DNA of 64,000 bases from Sebastes aleutianus (taxonomy: Eukaryota > Chordata > Actinopteri > Perciformes > Sebastidae): the NCBI GenBank assembly GCA_916700875.1, contig CAKAKS010000022.1, positions 10,469,013 through 10,533,012 on the forward strand, in the 5' to 3' direction. The notes under the pieces were generated by a model. It was not told where the DNA came from, searched no databases, and worked only from the letters and a program-made list of their open reading frames with translations. How positions within the stretch are numbered: position 1 is the stretch's first letter; each line of letters starts with the position of its first letter. This document shows, piece by piece, positions 46,328 to 58,256 of this stretch. The translations under genes and the position numbers were made by a program.

Positions 46328-46684
46328 TCCTTTGAAGGTGCAGTGGGCAGGATGTGGCGGCATCTAGTGGTGAAGTTGCAGATTGCAACCAACTGAAACT
46401 TTTCCCGTGTGCCAAGCTTGTAGGAGAACAACGGTGGCTGACGCAAAAAATGCGAATGGCCCTATCTAGAGCCAGTGTTTGGTTTGTCCGGTCTGGGCTA
46501 CTGTAGAAACGTGGCGGACGACTCTGTGAAGACGACCCACTCCCTATGCAGATATAAACGGCTCAATCTAATTTTTTTATTTTTTTATTTTCAGGTGATT
46601 ATACTCTAAAGAAAACATACTTATTGATATTATATTCCATTTCTGCCAATAGATCCCCCTAAGTGCTACACACTGTTCCTTTAA
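46328..46684 (-). mobile_element. Family B element, copy 3
   Basis: The outer ends read CTTTGAAGGTGCAGTGGGC and CACACTGTTCCTTTAAGG, an imperfect inverted repeat, with TTAA at the right end (46681-46684). The interior includes 'cattcgcat'-like and 'tggtttgtccggtctgggct' words shared with copy 4. It is non-autonomous and probably moved by a TTAA-specific transposase. Confidence 0.65.
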
Positions 46685-47750
46685 GGAGCTGAGCGCTAGT
46701 AGCGTAGCTCTAGGAAAGGCAATGTGATCCACCTCTTTGACCAGAGTAAAACATCTCGACAACTATTTAATGGATGACCATGAAATTTGCTACAAACGTT
46801 CATTGCCATTCATGAGAAACTGTGGGTAAAACTTTCCACCAATTGTCAGCATGTTAACATACAAAGTATAGTCATGTTACAAATGTTTACACACTAATAT
46901 TTGTGTTCAGCTCGTGGCAAGCTTTCCATCAATCAAACCATTTTGTTCTCTGGTGTGAAATGGTTCATCATGTCACATGAGACCATGCAGTGTCTATAGA
47001 GTTTTGCTCTTGTTCACCTATCACTTTTGTTTTTCCGTCTTGCCAGCTTCCCCATTAACAACTTATTGTGTCGGATCACGAGACGGGCCGCGCATCACCC
47101 ACGCTTTCCCCACGTGCCCACGCTGTTCCCTCTCTGTGCCAGTCTTGTTTGGCACTGTGCTGTTTCTCTCTGGAGACATAAGAGGCCCATTGAACTGGGA
47201 AAGGCCTCGGCAGACAGTTCTACGGGGGTCGGGACGGCTTGCTAATAACAAGCCGCCTATTATGACCTCCGAGACAGACGCAGGTTGTGGTGTTTGCTGG
47301 AAAGTGATAGCAGGCCTGTGTGTGCGCGTGTTGTTGTGTGGAGACTCATGAAATGACCATTGTTGATTATGTCTGTGATGTAGGTCAATGGAGTTCTCCG
47401 CCCGCCCCCTACTCACTGGACTTCTTGACCTCGTGTTTTGTGAGAGGCTCCTTTTAGAGCTACTGGCCTGTGGAGAGGGCGGCCCAGGAGGCGTGTGTGT
47501 GTGTGTTTGTATGTGTGTGTATTGCCCTGCTGAGAGAATGAATGATGTCACCGATCCCTGTAGTACAATCGGCCCCGTTGATGTCTCCACTGAAAAGAAA
47601 GGCAGTATTCATTGTCCCGCCCTGTGGCTATACTACACTGTTATTGACCACGCCGGTCAGCACCCAGGATTAAGATACACTACAAACTGTACTTATCCCT
47701 TTATAGCAGCAGACAATGGTGAATTCACTTTAATGGAATATAATCCCTTA
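46685..47750. other. Intergenic, GC-richer part at 47060-47480
   Basis: The 47060-47480 part is GC-richer than the surroundings with few repeats, and gives long open frames in several phases (for example 47063-47590 minus). No domain was recognised. A (GT)n run lies near 47495-47520. Confidence 0.35.
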
Positions 47751-47754
47751 GCGC

Positions 47755-48550
47755 AGTGGTTCCCAACCTATTTTCCTTGAAGCCCCCCTACTTGTATCTA
47801 AGAAAAGCAGAGCCCTCCCCGTATTTTCTGACATCATCACCCTAAAAACAATTAAGATCCTCGATCAAAATCCTCAATTTGAATAAAGTGATTCAGTGTA
47901 TTAAATGAGTTAGTCTTTTTTTTATTATTAAATCAACTTACTTTAATAAATATAACTTGTCCGTGCGGACCTGCCTTTATGTGCGGCAAGCGGGAGAGCA
48001 AATTGTTTTTGACTGCAGCGATAATAGTTGTTTTTGAAAGGCTAAATGCCAACAAATAGTTTTATATACCGACTTTTGTATAAATTATCCAGCAAGTGAA
48101 TATAACTTGTCAGTGCGGGCCTCCCTTTATGTGCAGCAAGTGGGAGAGCAAATAGGTTTTTGACGCAGTGAAAATGTTGTTTTGAAAGGCTAAACGCCAA
48201 CAAATATGGAATGAAGCAGAATACTTCGTCAGATAAAAACATGTTGTGAATTTTGGAAATGATTACATCTATGTATTTTCAATAAATTCTGACTTTTGGA
48301 CTACTAATAATATTAATGTAGCCTAATCCTTATATGCAACTGTGTGCAAATACCAGATGTAAACAGTTTGTGGCCTACTAAGTAGCAAAATAAATTTATA
48401 TACAGACTTTTGTATAAATTATCCAGTAAATGAATATAACTCGTCAGTGCGTACCTCCCTCTATGTGTGGCAAGCAGGAGGGCTACACAGCTATTGGCTA
48501 CTAGCATGTGTGTCATGTGATAAAGTCCTCCTAAGGACGGGTGTTGCTTC
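47755..48550. repeat. hAT-like repeat start plus about 150-bp repeated segments
   Basis: 'cagtggttcccaacctattt' and 'gaagcccccctacttgtatc' are a common start of fish hAT-derived repeats. Next, a segment starting 'tataacttgtccgtgcggac' (47951) recurs 150 bp later (48101) and again, diverged, at 48435. Each has a 'tttgtataaattatccag' partner. No coding sequence was seen. Confidence 0.6.
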
Positions 48551-48748
48551 TGCTACAAAACACTATGATACTGTTTTCAGTAATCTGTCCCTATCAAATA
48601 AACCACGAATAATACCTGGAGCGCACAGTCAAATGAGAAACAGCCTGAAGGGGACGTTTGTCCCCAAGTACCCTGTGTTTACTCCCTCGACATGTACTGC
48701 ATAACACTAAACTGATTTATGGACTGTAACATAGTGAGCCACTTGTGT

Positions 48749-48769
48749 ACACACACACACACACACACA
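48749..48769 (+). repeat. (AC)n microsatellite
   Basis: A short CA run. Confidence 0.85.
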
Positions 48770-49790
48770 CCAGCATGCATAAATCAGGTATGTATGTGTG
48801 TTTATTTATGCTACTCCACGCACATTTGCGTGTGTTTGTGGTCAAGGAGACTGGAACTTGGCTTGAAGGTCATTTTTTTTGCTTCTAAACTGCCGTCCCA
48901 CGCGCAATTAGGCTTGACACATTCTGCATGATGCTGTGAAAGGTCATATGTAACGAGGTAAAGCAGCAAACCCGATAACCTCTGTGAAATCGGGAATAAC
49001 AACACACAAAGGGGATACACATGTATGCGGGCACGTTTATGCCATGAAAGTCGTCGACCTGTCTTTCATGGTAGGTCATGGCCACCTTCTATCTACTCTA
49101 TCAGTGTAAATCCCATATTCCTCGAACCAGACGCCCTCCCTGTAGCTAAGAGACACTGGGTGACATTGAGATGCGGTTAGTTGTGGATCCCAGTAATCTC
49201 TGGGCTCATTTTTTACCCCCTGGCCAGCCTCCAGTCATGCCTTCATCGCCGAAATCCCCCATAGATTCACTTTATCCTCTGCCACATAGTTACATAAGTG
49301 CATAAAGCCAAGGCAAGTGTGCCATATATGCTGTACAACAACACACATTTAAAATGCAACACATGGTGTATATGCAAGCCCTTGTGAAATAGCCTCTGCA
49401 CACACTTTATGGATAGTTTTCCTTCCAGTTTTGGCTGGGCATGGTCATTTATGAGGCAATATAATCATCATAACATTCCTCTCCGTGATTCTCATACTCC
49501 CTCCTCTCTCTTTTGTTTTGTTATTTCCTTCAGTGTCCCAAGTCGGCCCATCAAATATTCAGCATAATGGCCATCTGTACACTTTTCTCTGTTTATTTAT
49601 GAGTTTGTTTTTTCCGTTATGTTTTTGGGAACAAATACATTTTGTACATTTTTATGGCTGATTTGTGACTATAAGTATGAATCTGTGTGACGGTAAACAA
49701 GACAAATAGTCTACAGGCTGCTTTGATCTGAATGCTAACACTAGCATTGGCAACATAGCTCACAATGACAATGCTAACATGCTGACGTGT
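48770..49790. other. Intergenic, no feature seen
   Basis: Non-repetitive by eye; no exon was recognised. The 49120-49270 part is low in simple repeats and could be regulatory. Confidence 0.4.
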
Positions 49791-49794
49791 ATTA

Positions 49795-49880
49795 AGGCCT
49801 TTACACGCCGGGGGCGTGACGAAAAATGCAAAAATACCCGTTCTGTACAACGTGATTGGTTGATGCCTTTAATCGACCTT
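49795..49880 (-). repeat. Family D fragment
   Basis: 'aggcctttacacgccggggg' is the inverted right end of family D, followed by 'gttgatgcctttaatcgacc', which matches the interior of 27484-27917. It is truncated. Confidence 0.55.
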
Positions 49881-50174
49881 GTTCCAAAATGTATTTACAT
49901 GTTAGCATGGTTGCTAATTAGCACTACACACAGAGTACAGCTGAGGCTGATGTGAATGTCATTAGTTTTGCAGGTATTTGGTGATCATGGCATTGGACAA
50001 ATTTGACCTGCTGGTGGCGCTAGAGGAAACGTTAAGGGGTCACCAAAGTCATTAGGGTTCATCCTCTGGGGAGCATCAATATCTGCACCAAATTTCCTGG
50101 CAAGCCACTTATTATTGTTATTGAGATATTTCAGTTTTGACCAAAGTGACACTGACATCCCTAGAGCCACAAAA

Positions 50175-50642
50175 TTAAAGAGGACCTATTATGCTTTATT
50201 TATTTTCAGGTGCATACTTACATTTTGGGTTTCTACTAGAACATGTTTACATGCTTTAATGTTCAAAAAACCCTTAATTTTCTCATAACGATCCCTTTGA
50301 TTGGTCAGCTGGCCCACTCTGTTGTGATTGGTCAACCGAAACCAAACTCTTGGGACTCCGCTCCAGCTCCATTCTAACTAGCTTTGTTTGAGGTTGTGCC
50401 AAACTAGCCGCTACGCAGGTATTATGCAAATGTATTACTCGGTGACATCACCATGTTACGGAAAAAAAGGCGGGACTTCAATCAAGTCGTTTCAGGCAGT
50501 TCAGGAGCAGTGTTTCTGTGGGGGACAGTAACTCCCTTTGGCCTGGACTTTCTAACTTTGCAGACCTTTTACATGCACAAAAAACTATTTAACACACGAA
50601 AGGAAAGGGAAAAAGCACAGAAGTATAATGGGTCGTCTTTAA
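50175..50642. mobile_element. TTAA-flanked element, family A copy 3
   Basis: TTAAAGAGGACCTATTATGC starts the copy and 'ataatgggtcgtctttaac' ends it, with TTAA at both limits. It shares the long 'ggtcagctggcccactctgt' interior with copy 2, but has one changed base in the right inverted repeat and internal deletions. Confidence 0.8.
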
Positions 50643-51235
50643 CACGGCTGAAAACTTGGAAAGAACAGGATGCTTCGTGACATCGTTACATCATAGTGTG
50701 GACTGTTTGGAACCAGGGAAGAGAAGCTGATTGTCTCCGTTATCACGATCTCAAGGTTTAGATTGAGCGTACACACCCACAAACTCTATAAACACACTAT
50801 TCCTATAACGCACACAATGATGATGATATTCAACATATGCTGGGACTGACATATGCCATATGCTCGCAATGCATTACATGCTGTTGTTTCATTCACACAC
50901 GCACAGTTTCATTTTTTTTTGTTGGCACATGTTATAAAGCAGGACACAGATAAACAATGAGCTCACATGGATCCTATCCTCCCACTGGTCCCAGGCTGTT
51001 GATAGCTGCCCCACCTCCTGCCTCGCTCTGGAGTATCTAATGGGTTTATCTCTTATTTATAAGACTTGGAGGTCAGCACCAGTGAGACACAAAAGACCCT
51101 TAACCCTCGAGTTCCCATGCGGGGAGATGTGGGAGAAGAGCATCCTTCCTTTTTTTATATTTTATATACTTTATTTTGATGACCTTTTGGTCCTACAGTA
51201 AGTGATTGGCTTTCTCAATATGGCACAGCTTGTGA
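50643..51235. other. Intergenic, no feature seen
   Basis: No exon or recognised repeat. The stretch 50985-51085 is even in composition. Confidence 0.4.
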
Positions 51236-52140
51236 CAATCCATCAGTATTGACAATTGGCTGACGCACCTTCTATTTGCGGAGTGCGCAGATCTGTGTGT
51301 GGGGAGGGAGAATCAGTCATGTTATCCTCTCCCGGCTGCCACTCGGTTTCACCCCAGAGGCCCCTGTGGCGTATGATGCTAATAAATTTAGGAGAAATCG
51401 GATCAAGCAGACTTGCTGCTCCATCGATTGCAAGAATGACATCATCCCCCCTCTCTCGTCTCAACCCTTTATTACCCCGACAGCAAAGTAGGGGAGAGAA
51501 TCTTTAACTCAGAGGGATCCTCTTTCAGGTTGTCGATGCTCGTTTTCACCTGTCTTGCACTTTCCCCCTCACACAACCACGTATTATGCACACACGGCTC
51601 GATGGGGCGATTTCGCTCTGGCATAGAAGTTTCCATATTAGTCTGCTAGAGACAATCTATGAGACAATTACATTAGAGCGCCAAGAGCGTGCGGAAAAGC
51701 TTCTCACACACTTAGGGCGAGCTAATGAATACGAGCCCGTGGGTGTGTGTTGGAAAGAGATCGTTTGGTGGCGACGTGGAAGGGTGAGCGAGCGTGCAGC
51801 TGTGCTTATTTTCAGCTTTATAAATGTTCTTGTTCCATATGAAGTTTTTGCAACATATGGACATTTAGAGCTAATTGGGTTTGAGCACTAATGAAAGAAG
51901 GGTGCTTTAAAAAGGTTGCAGGGCTGCTTGGAGGATTAAAATATTTTCATTGCGCTTCGGGCTCGGACTGAAGAGCCAATTTTTTGCTTCTGTTTAATGA
52001 AAGAAGCTCAATGAAGAAAATAAAGGAGCCATAAAGTCGCACATTAGCGCACCCTTGGAAAAAAAAGACATGTAATAAGAGAGACAAGCTAAATAAAGTG
52101 TACATGTGTGCAAGTGAGAATTTACTGCTTGTGATTTTTA
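51236..52140. promoter_or_regulatory. Candidate conserved non-coding block
   Basis: About 900 nt with no recognised repeat and no credible exon, dense in developmental-type motif words ('gacaattggctgac', 'gatgctaataaatttagga', 'gacaattacattagagcgc', 'gagctaattgggtttgagca'). Several open frames exist but change phase and show no domain. The call is by texture and position in a gene desert; conservation was not tested. Confidence 0.35.
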
Positions 52141-53430
52141 CAGTAGATTGTGTTACCATTTCTTTATTCTCTGCAGTTGTATGTTCATTCCTGTATGTTT
52201 GTGTGTGTGTTTGGAGCGCTGGGTGACTCATCCAGGAGGAGCATGTCCTCTTCTATTCCCATCAATCCCAGGTTCATCTACCCTCCGTGCCCGAGGGAGC
52301 TGATGAGATCTTCTGCCAAAATGGGCACAACCACCTGCACTCTGCAGATACCCATCAAAGGTTTGATCCAGCGCGGAATACTCAAAAACCACCTCAGGTT
52401 ATTGGTTAAGGTGTAAACACCAACACAAAGCAACATCTTGACTTGCTAGACATCTAGAGTTTTGTTTGATGTGTTATTTTTATAGTTTTGCGAGAAGGAA
52501 ATGTACTACACAGATCAGCGAGATCCAAAAAATGGTGGATGTAAGTCTCCGTTGGTTACCTGACAACCTCGCGGTAATGCCAAGAGTAGATAGATTGATT
52601 TTGCCCCTGGATGGAGCCAGTGTTACTAGATTGAACTGGTTTACCGCTACTTTTGATTAAGTTGGGCGGGGGAAATAGCCTTGGGCTTGTAATAGATGAA
52701 ATTTTGGCTGCTTTTGTCAACATTTTGCAGGGTTTTGGAAATATTGTGAAAACAATATCACCAAACAAGTTTGTTGTGTCCATTCACTCATTATTGACTC
52801 ATTTAATTTTAGATATATTGATTGACATCAGTTGTATTCAGTCGTTGTTAGGACCTATTTACAGAGGACCTATTTACCTTGACGTCATCATCGCTGACAT
52901 TGACATGGGAATTTGTATATTTGGTTGTTTGACTGCCCTCTTTGTGGGTTTCAATAGACTATTTATCTAACATTTTATCTTTGGATATTTAATGCAGATA
53001 TGAAGCTTTGTATGCTTATGATGTGTTTTCTATTGTGCATGTAATGGTACGGTTTAACACGTGTTTCTGGCAAAGTTATGATTTGGGCTGGTTATTATTG
53101 AAATGGGCGGGTTTTAAGTTGTGACTCTGGCAACACCGGACGGAGCCAAGCTAGCTTTTCCCCCCCTTTTACCAGTCTTTATGCTACACTAACTGGCTGC
53201 TGGCTGTAGTTTCACATGTAACTGAGAAATGACTGTGGTATCAACATTCTCATCTAACTCTAAGATGAATAACCGTATTTCCCAAAATGTCAAACTATTC
53301 CTTCAATCTTCTTCATATAGCGACACACAAACAAAGCAGTATAGTGCTATTTTTTGTAAGATAATTGTCACAAAAATGTATGCAAAGTGCAGTTCTATCC
53401 TTTTTTATGTCATGGAGAGTGGAGCAGGTG
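52141..53430. other. Intergenic, no gene called
   Basis: An open frame of 105 residues (52653-52970) is hydrophobic and Ile-rich, as expected from AT-rich DNA, and has no recognisable domain. The 52500-53160 part may be an old repeat, but I cannot name it. Confidence 0.4.
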
Positions 53431-53439
53431 GACCCTAAA

Positions 53440-53760
53440 CTAAGCTTTATGCAGATGAGGCAAAACTGAACATCACAGAACAAAGCCAGGGATCCAACAA
53501 AGAGCGAAGTGAAAACCAGAGGACTTAAATACAAACTACTATGACGAGGGGATGAAGTGCAGGTGGAGAGATGGGCGGAGAAGCTCAGGTGAAGGGAATG
53601 AGGTGATTAGGTAGGAGAACTGGCAAGGAGCTGATTGGACAGAGGAAAAACACTGGAACAAGAAATGAGCTGATTAGCTGTGAAGAACTCTTGGAAGAGG
53701 AAAGGACTAACGAGGCTGATTCAGAGCAGGTGTGTAGATGGGCAAAGGAGGGAAAAGCTC
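53440..53760. repeat. Possible LTR-like fragment
   Basis: A purine-rich stretch with 'ccagaggacttaaatacaaa' and repeated 'gaggtgattaggta'/'gagctgattggacag' words resembles LTR remnants seen in fish genomes. No terminal TG...CA repeat pair or gag-pol remnant is visible. Confidence 0.3.
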
Positions 53761-53779
53761 CTTTGTCTGCATTTGCAAC

Positions 53780-54345
53780 CTCCGGGTTAGCAAAGTGAAG
53801 CCAATGCAGGGGGCGACTCCTCTGGTTGCAAAAAGAAGTCTGATTGTATAGAAATCTATGAGAAAATGAGCCTACTTCTCACTTGATTTATTACCTCAGT
53901 AAACATTGTAAACATGAGTTTATGGCCTCAATCGTTAGTTTCAAGTCTTCTTCAATACAGCATGATGTTCTTTTAGTAAATTATGGTCCCATTTAGAGTC
54001 AAATAGACCATAAAGCAGGGTATGCTTTAGGGCGTGGCTACCTTGTGATTGACAGGTCGCTACTACGGCGTTGTCCGGTCTGGGAGTTATCTGTTTTCAT
54101 CTGACAACTTTAACCCTTTCACAGTGTGTTTTCAGTTCATGAAAGTTGATTATAACATTTTTGTTCGCCTAAAATTCGGAGATCGGTTGTACTTAGCTCC
54201 ACCCTCTCGTGTCACTTCTGGTTGCAAAAAAACAAGATGGCGACGGCCAAAATGCCAAACTCGAGGCTTCAAAACAGCAGTCCACAAACCAGTGGGTGAC
54301 GTCACGGTGACTACGTCCACTTCTTTTATACAGTCTATCGTGTGG
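53780..54345 (+). repeat. Dispersed repeat family C, copy 4
   Basis: The same order as copy 1: 'gtgaagccaatgcagggggc', 'gagcctacttctcacttgat', 'accttgtgattgacaggtcg', 'aagatggcgacggccaaaat' and 'acttcttttatacagtctat'. A deletion near the start has removed part of the CTCF-like word. Confidence 0.7.
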
Positions 54346-54599
54346 CTCTATATTTGTTTTCTTTAGTGTGTTTCTTTGCATTACATGTTTGCACCAATCT
54401 GTATGCATAGCTTTGATTCTTATCTGTGTGCACTCAGGAAAATTGCCTTTTGTGTGAGTGTGTAGCTTGGCATTTGAAGTGGAAATCCCTTTTATAAGAA
54501 CCTCCAGGACAGTACTGGTGTGTATACGTCTGTGCGCGTTTACTCCTACTGCACCTTTAGATTAAAATGCTCTGACCATTCATCATATCTATCAAATGT

Positions 54600-55010
54600 A
54601 ACAAAGACACACAATCCCTCTCTCTCAGACGGTCCCCGCGGCTTTCCCCATATGTCCGTGCACGTTCCTACGGTCAATATTTGTTTTCTCTGCCCCGCCG
54701 TCTCTCACCTCTCCGTTTATTAATCTCCTGTCCTTTAGAATATATGACATTTAATTATAAATGGATTAAGAATTCAGGTTCGAACCGTGAAGTATAGGGG
54801 AGGAAACCGAATAGATGGAGGGCATCAAACATACCGTGACACAAGACGAATGGGCTTTGTGTAGGTTGTTTCCATTAAAGCCTAATGCAGACAAATTATG
54901 AAGAAAGATTGATTGGCTCTGTTCTGAATAGCTGGAAAATTCAATGGAGCCGAGATGATTTCTTGTGAGACAAAGGCCTGTGTGGGACAACAGAACTGCC
55001 TGGTTCAGAT
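54600..55010. promoter_or_regulatory. Candidate conserved non-coding element
   Basis: A repeat-poor stretch with 'ctccgtttattaatctcctg', 'catttaattataaatggatt' and 'agcctaatgcagacaaatta'. No exon fits. This texture suits a homeodomain-bound enhancer; conservation was not tested. Confidence 0.3.
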
Positions 55011-55915
55011 TTGCTGGAGGAGCCTCTGGTAGCAAGAAGCCTCTATCATCTTGTTCTTCTTTTTCATTTCCTCTTTTTTCTGCAGATGCCGAATTAGAAT
55101 TTCCCATTCAAAGTAGGTCAGCGCCCCCTCTCTCTCCTACTGTTGCCCCATCCTCTCTCTGTGTCTCTCTGTGTCTCTCTACCTCTCTCCGTCTCCCTGG
55201 CACTGTTCCCTATGTAATCCCCATCCAAAGCGCTTCTGTAAAAAAAAAAAAAAGATGAGACTCTGGTGCTTTGATTCTACTTACTCCGCTTCAAGCCAAT
55301 TTCTTCCTTTCCCTTTGTGGCTTTCTTCTCCGTCCTCTTCTTGATGTCTGCTTTGCTTCTCATATCTCCCTGAACCCTTTTCTTTTCTTCCCCTCTCTCC
55401 GTCCGTCAGACCGTCTTTTCCTCTCTTTACCTCTCCTCTCCTTGGGCTATCCATCACTGTCGTTGCACTCCTTTTTTAAGAAATTATGCATCAAGGTTGA
55501 CCCCGGACTACGTCTCTCTGATACAGCAGTTCAGACAGTTTAGCTAATGCTCTTATTAATAGGGCTCCGAAGGACACTTTGACAGGACAGATGACTGTTG
55601 CAGTGATTGAAAGTTACATCATTTAGTTATAGGGCTATGTGTTTCTAACCGCTGGGCCATCTTGTCATCTGCATCAGCTCTGTAGTATGCATAATTAGAT
55701 GAGTCTTGCAACTTCTACAGTGACCAGGGCCACCTAAAGGCCATTAACATTACAGTAATGTAGTGCGGAGACTCCTTGAAGACAGGCTAGTGGTTTCCTC
55801 AGGCTGTTCTCATACACTGCTCGTAGCTATACCTACAAAAAGTAATGCACTGTAATCTGCATATATCCCACAAAATCAATTTATATGTAGTCCATGTAAT
55901 TGTGAACCAGGAAGT
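55011..55915. other. Intergenic, pyrimidine-rich in part
   Basis: The 55120-55200 and 55300-55450 parts are CT-rich, with a poly-A run at 55240-55254. The 55590-55760 part is repeat-poor. No exon was seen. Confidence 0.4.
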
Positions 55916-55919
55916 ATAA

Positions 55920-56670
55920 AGAGTGACAAACACCACGTAGGGAGGAGGTTAGGGTGGATGGGCGGGTCAAAAAACTGGCCTTTTGGAGACCAGGTGACCG
56001 GTGTTCGTACCTCGTTTGAAACTAGAAGTTGATTTATTTGTCACGTAACATCTGGACATAAATTACATGACTTCTGGAGTTTTTTAACCCAAACCACGAT
56101 CTTTTCCTGAACCTAATTAAGTAGTTTTTTTACATAAACCTAACCAAGTCGTTTTGTTACCTAAACCTCACGAGTCCATCTTTTCCTAAATCTAACTGAG
56201 TCTATCTTTTCCTAAACCAAACCGAGTCGATCTTTTCCTAAACCAAACCGATTGGATCTTTTCCTTAACCTAACCGAGCCGATCTTTTCCTTAACCTAAC
56301 CGAGTCGATCTTTTCCTAAACCTAACCGATTGGATCTTTTCCTAAACCAAACCGAGTCCATCTTTTCCTAAACCAAACCGAGCCGATCTTTTCCTAAACC
56401 TAACCGAGTCGATCTTTTCCTAGACCTAACCGAGTCGATATTTTCCTAAACCAAACCAAGCTGATCTTTTCCTAAACTTAAGTAGTTTTGTTGCCTAAAC
56501 CTAACCAAGTTGTTTCCTGTGAAGATGTAAGTTTATTTTGAAAAGACTGGAGTGGAAATTGACACGTACGTCACATGTTCGAAGGATATTCGTAGGAAAA
56601 CACACAAAAAAATAGGAATAACTTTTCGTAAAATATCGTACGAACCATTGCATGACGATACGTTGGCTTC
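55920..56670 (-). repeat. Dispersed repeat family E, copy 3, inverted
   Basis: It starts with 'gggtggatgggcgggtcaaa' and 'ggagaccaggtgaccggtgt', the reverse of the right part of copies 1 and 4, then 'taaacctaaccaag' words. Its inner part is expanded into a 26-bp array. It ends near 'gacacgtacgtcacatgttc'. Confidence 0.65.
56176..56480 (+). repeat. 26-bp tandem array inside family E, about 12 units
   Basis: The unit is close to CGATCTTTTCCTAAACCAAA followed by CCGAGT. Units differ at two or three places (CCAAACC or CCTAACC; CGATC, GGATC or CCATC), suggesting sub-unit types copied in blocks. It arises from the 'cctaaacctaacc' word of the host element. Confidence 0.9.
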
Positions 56671-56674
56671 CCTC

Positions 56675-58256
56675 TAGTGCTAAGAAAAGAAAAGAAAGCA
56701 AATGTGTGTATTTCCCAAAATGTCATACATATTTTTTGTATTGACCATAGTACAGTACCATATTCTGCATCTTTTAACTGTCCATCCAGCTTGTGTTTTA
56801 AGGTTAAAGGGACATCATGGATTAAGGCCTCTCTCCGTTGATAATCAATTAGTCATTAGTCTGTCCGTCTGTCTGTCTCCCCTCTACTTTAATTGTTCCA
56901 ATCAAAGCCCTCTGCAAACACTGGAGGAGGAGAATGAATGTGTAAAAGCGTTGCAGGGGGGGGGAGTAAAAAAAAAAAAACCCCAGATAATCCATTTTAA
57001 TTACCAAGAACAAAAGCAAAACAGTCACTTGAAGGTGACGCTGGGACGCTCTTCAAAGGGGCCTGTCGCTATGGCAATAGCCATGAGCAGGACAGACCCC
57101 TGTGGCACGCATCAGCCTGTGCATGGGGAGCCTCGGTCTTGGTCTCGGGAGTAGAGCTTCACAGATGCCATCAAATTCTGCGGTTTGAGGTCATTGTAAG
57201 TGATACAGTATAGTTATGAAATATACTGTAACGTCCTCAGTCACAGTAAAAAAACAAAAAACTGCTTTTAAATATCCATAAAGAACTAAAAATGCATTTG
57301 TTCCATTGTTAATGTGAAATTTTTTTTCTTCACGGCCCTCTCTTTGATGGTGGGCCCAAATTTGCAGTGTTCCCTGAAGGCAGCACAGCACTACAAAACT
57401 AAGCTTTATCTTTTGCTAACACATGCTGTCCTTTCTGTTTCCTACTGCCCCATATGGTTGGATTTTCTTGGCTCGTCACACTGGTGAATAGGCTGCTACT
57501 AATGAAGGGTTGTGTGTTTGTGTGTGTGTGTGGTAATGTGTACAGGTAATACCATGCTCCTTTTATTATATGATCCATAAAAGAACAGCTATATTTCCTA
57601 GACTCATATTCCGCAATTTGAGGAGTCTGAAGGGTAATAGGCTACTGTAAAATTATAGTAAAAGTAAGACTAGTTTTGATCTTGTGAACACAACAGCTAT
57701 AAAATGTGTTTGTATATTAACATGAATTCCAGTAAACATCCTTTCAAGCAATATTAAGGTGCATCATTTTCTTTATTGGGTCATTCCAGTGAAACTAAAT
57801 TATTCTGAATTGCTGGACTGTTGACCCCGTTATGGGACTGCCTTACTGTTAAACATTCATTGCAAACAGACGACAGGTTGATGATTGTTTTTCCAACATA
57901 TCTCCAAAGTTACCGCATAATAGCTGCAATAATTTTTTTATAGCAACTAATAAATCCACAGGGGTAGAAGTACACATGATAAAGTCTGATATGCTTTGAT
58001 TTTTAGGAACGCCAAAAGAAGGAGCTGCTAATAGAGATAAAGTTGTTTTTAATCTTATTACAAGACGGACAAAAATATGTATTTAATAAAGAACTTTTAA
58101 AAATGTGAATATGTACCTTATGTAACACCAATTGTGTGTTTACTTTCTTGTTTCCTTATGAGTATTAGATAATATGTGTGTGGGCAGTGGACATTTATGT
58201 CCATGATTAATTAGCTGTTACATAATGAATTACACAATGCATTTACCAATTTTTAT
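56675..58256. other. Intergenic, mostly non-repetitive
   Basis: No exon was recognised. A 150-residue open frame (56702-57154) has no domain. The 56805-57150 part, with 'gttgataatcaattagtcat' and a CTGT run, is a weak candidate for regulatory sequence. A (GT)n run lies near 57508-57532. Confidence 0.4.

Noticed and set aside
47063..47590. 175-residue minus-strand open frame, with overlapping frames on the plus strand
   Set aside because: Several phases on both strands are open because the stretch is GC-richer; no domain or exon boundaries, and it includes a GT repeat.
52653..52970. 105-residue hydrophobic open frame
   Set aside because: Ile/Leu richness follows from AT-rich DNA; no homologue recognised and no gene context.
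56176..56480. CRISPR-like array
   Set aside because: Units are contiguous with no unique spacers, the setting is a fish genome, and the word derives from a dispersed repeat.
56702..57154. 150-residue open frame
   Set aside because: It includes homopolymer runs and low-complexity sequence and has no domain.
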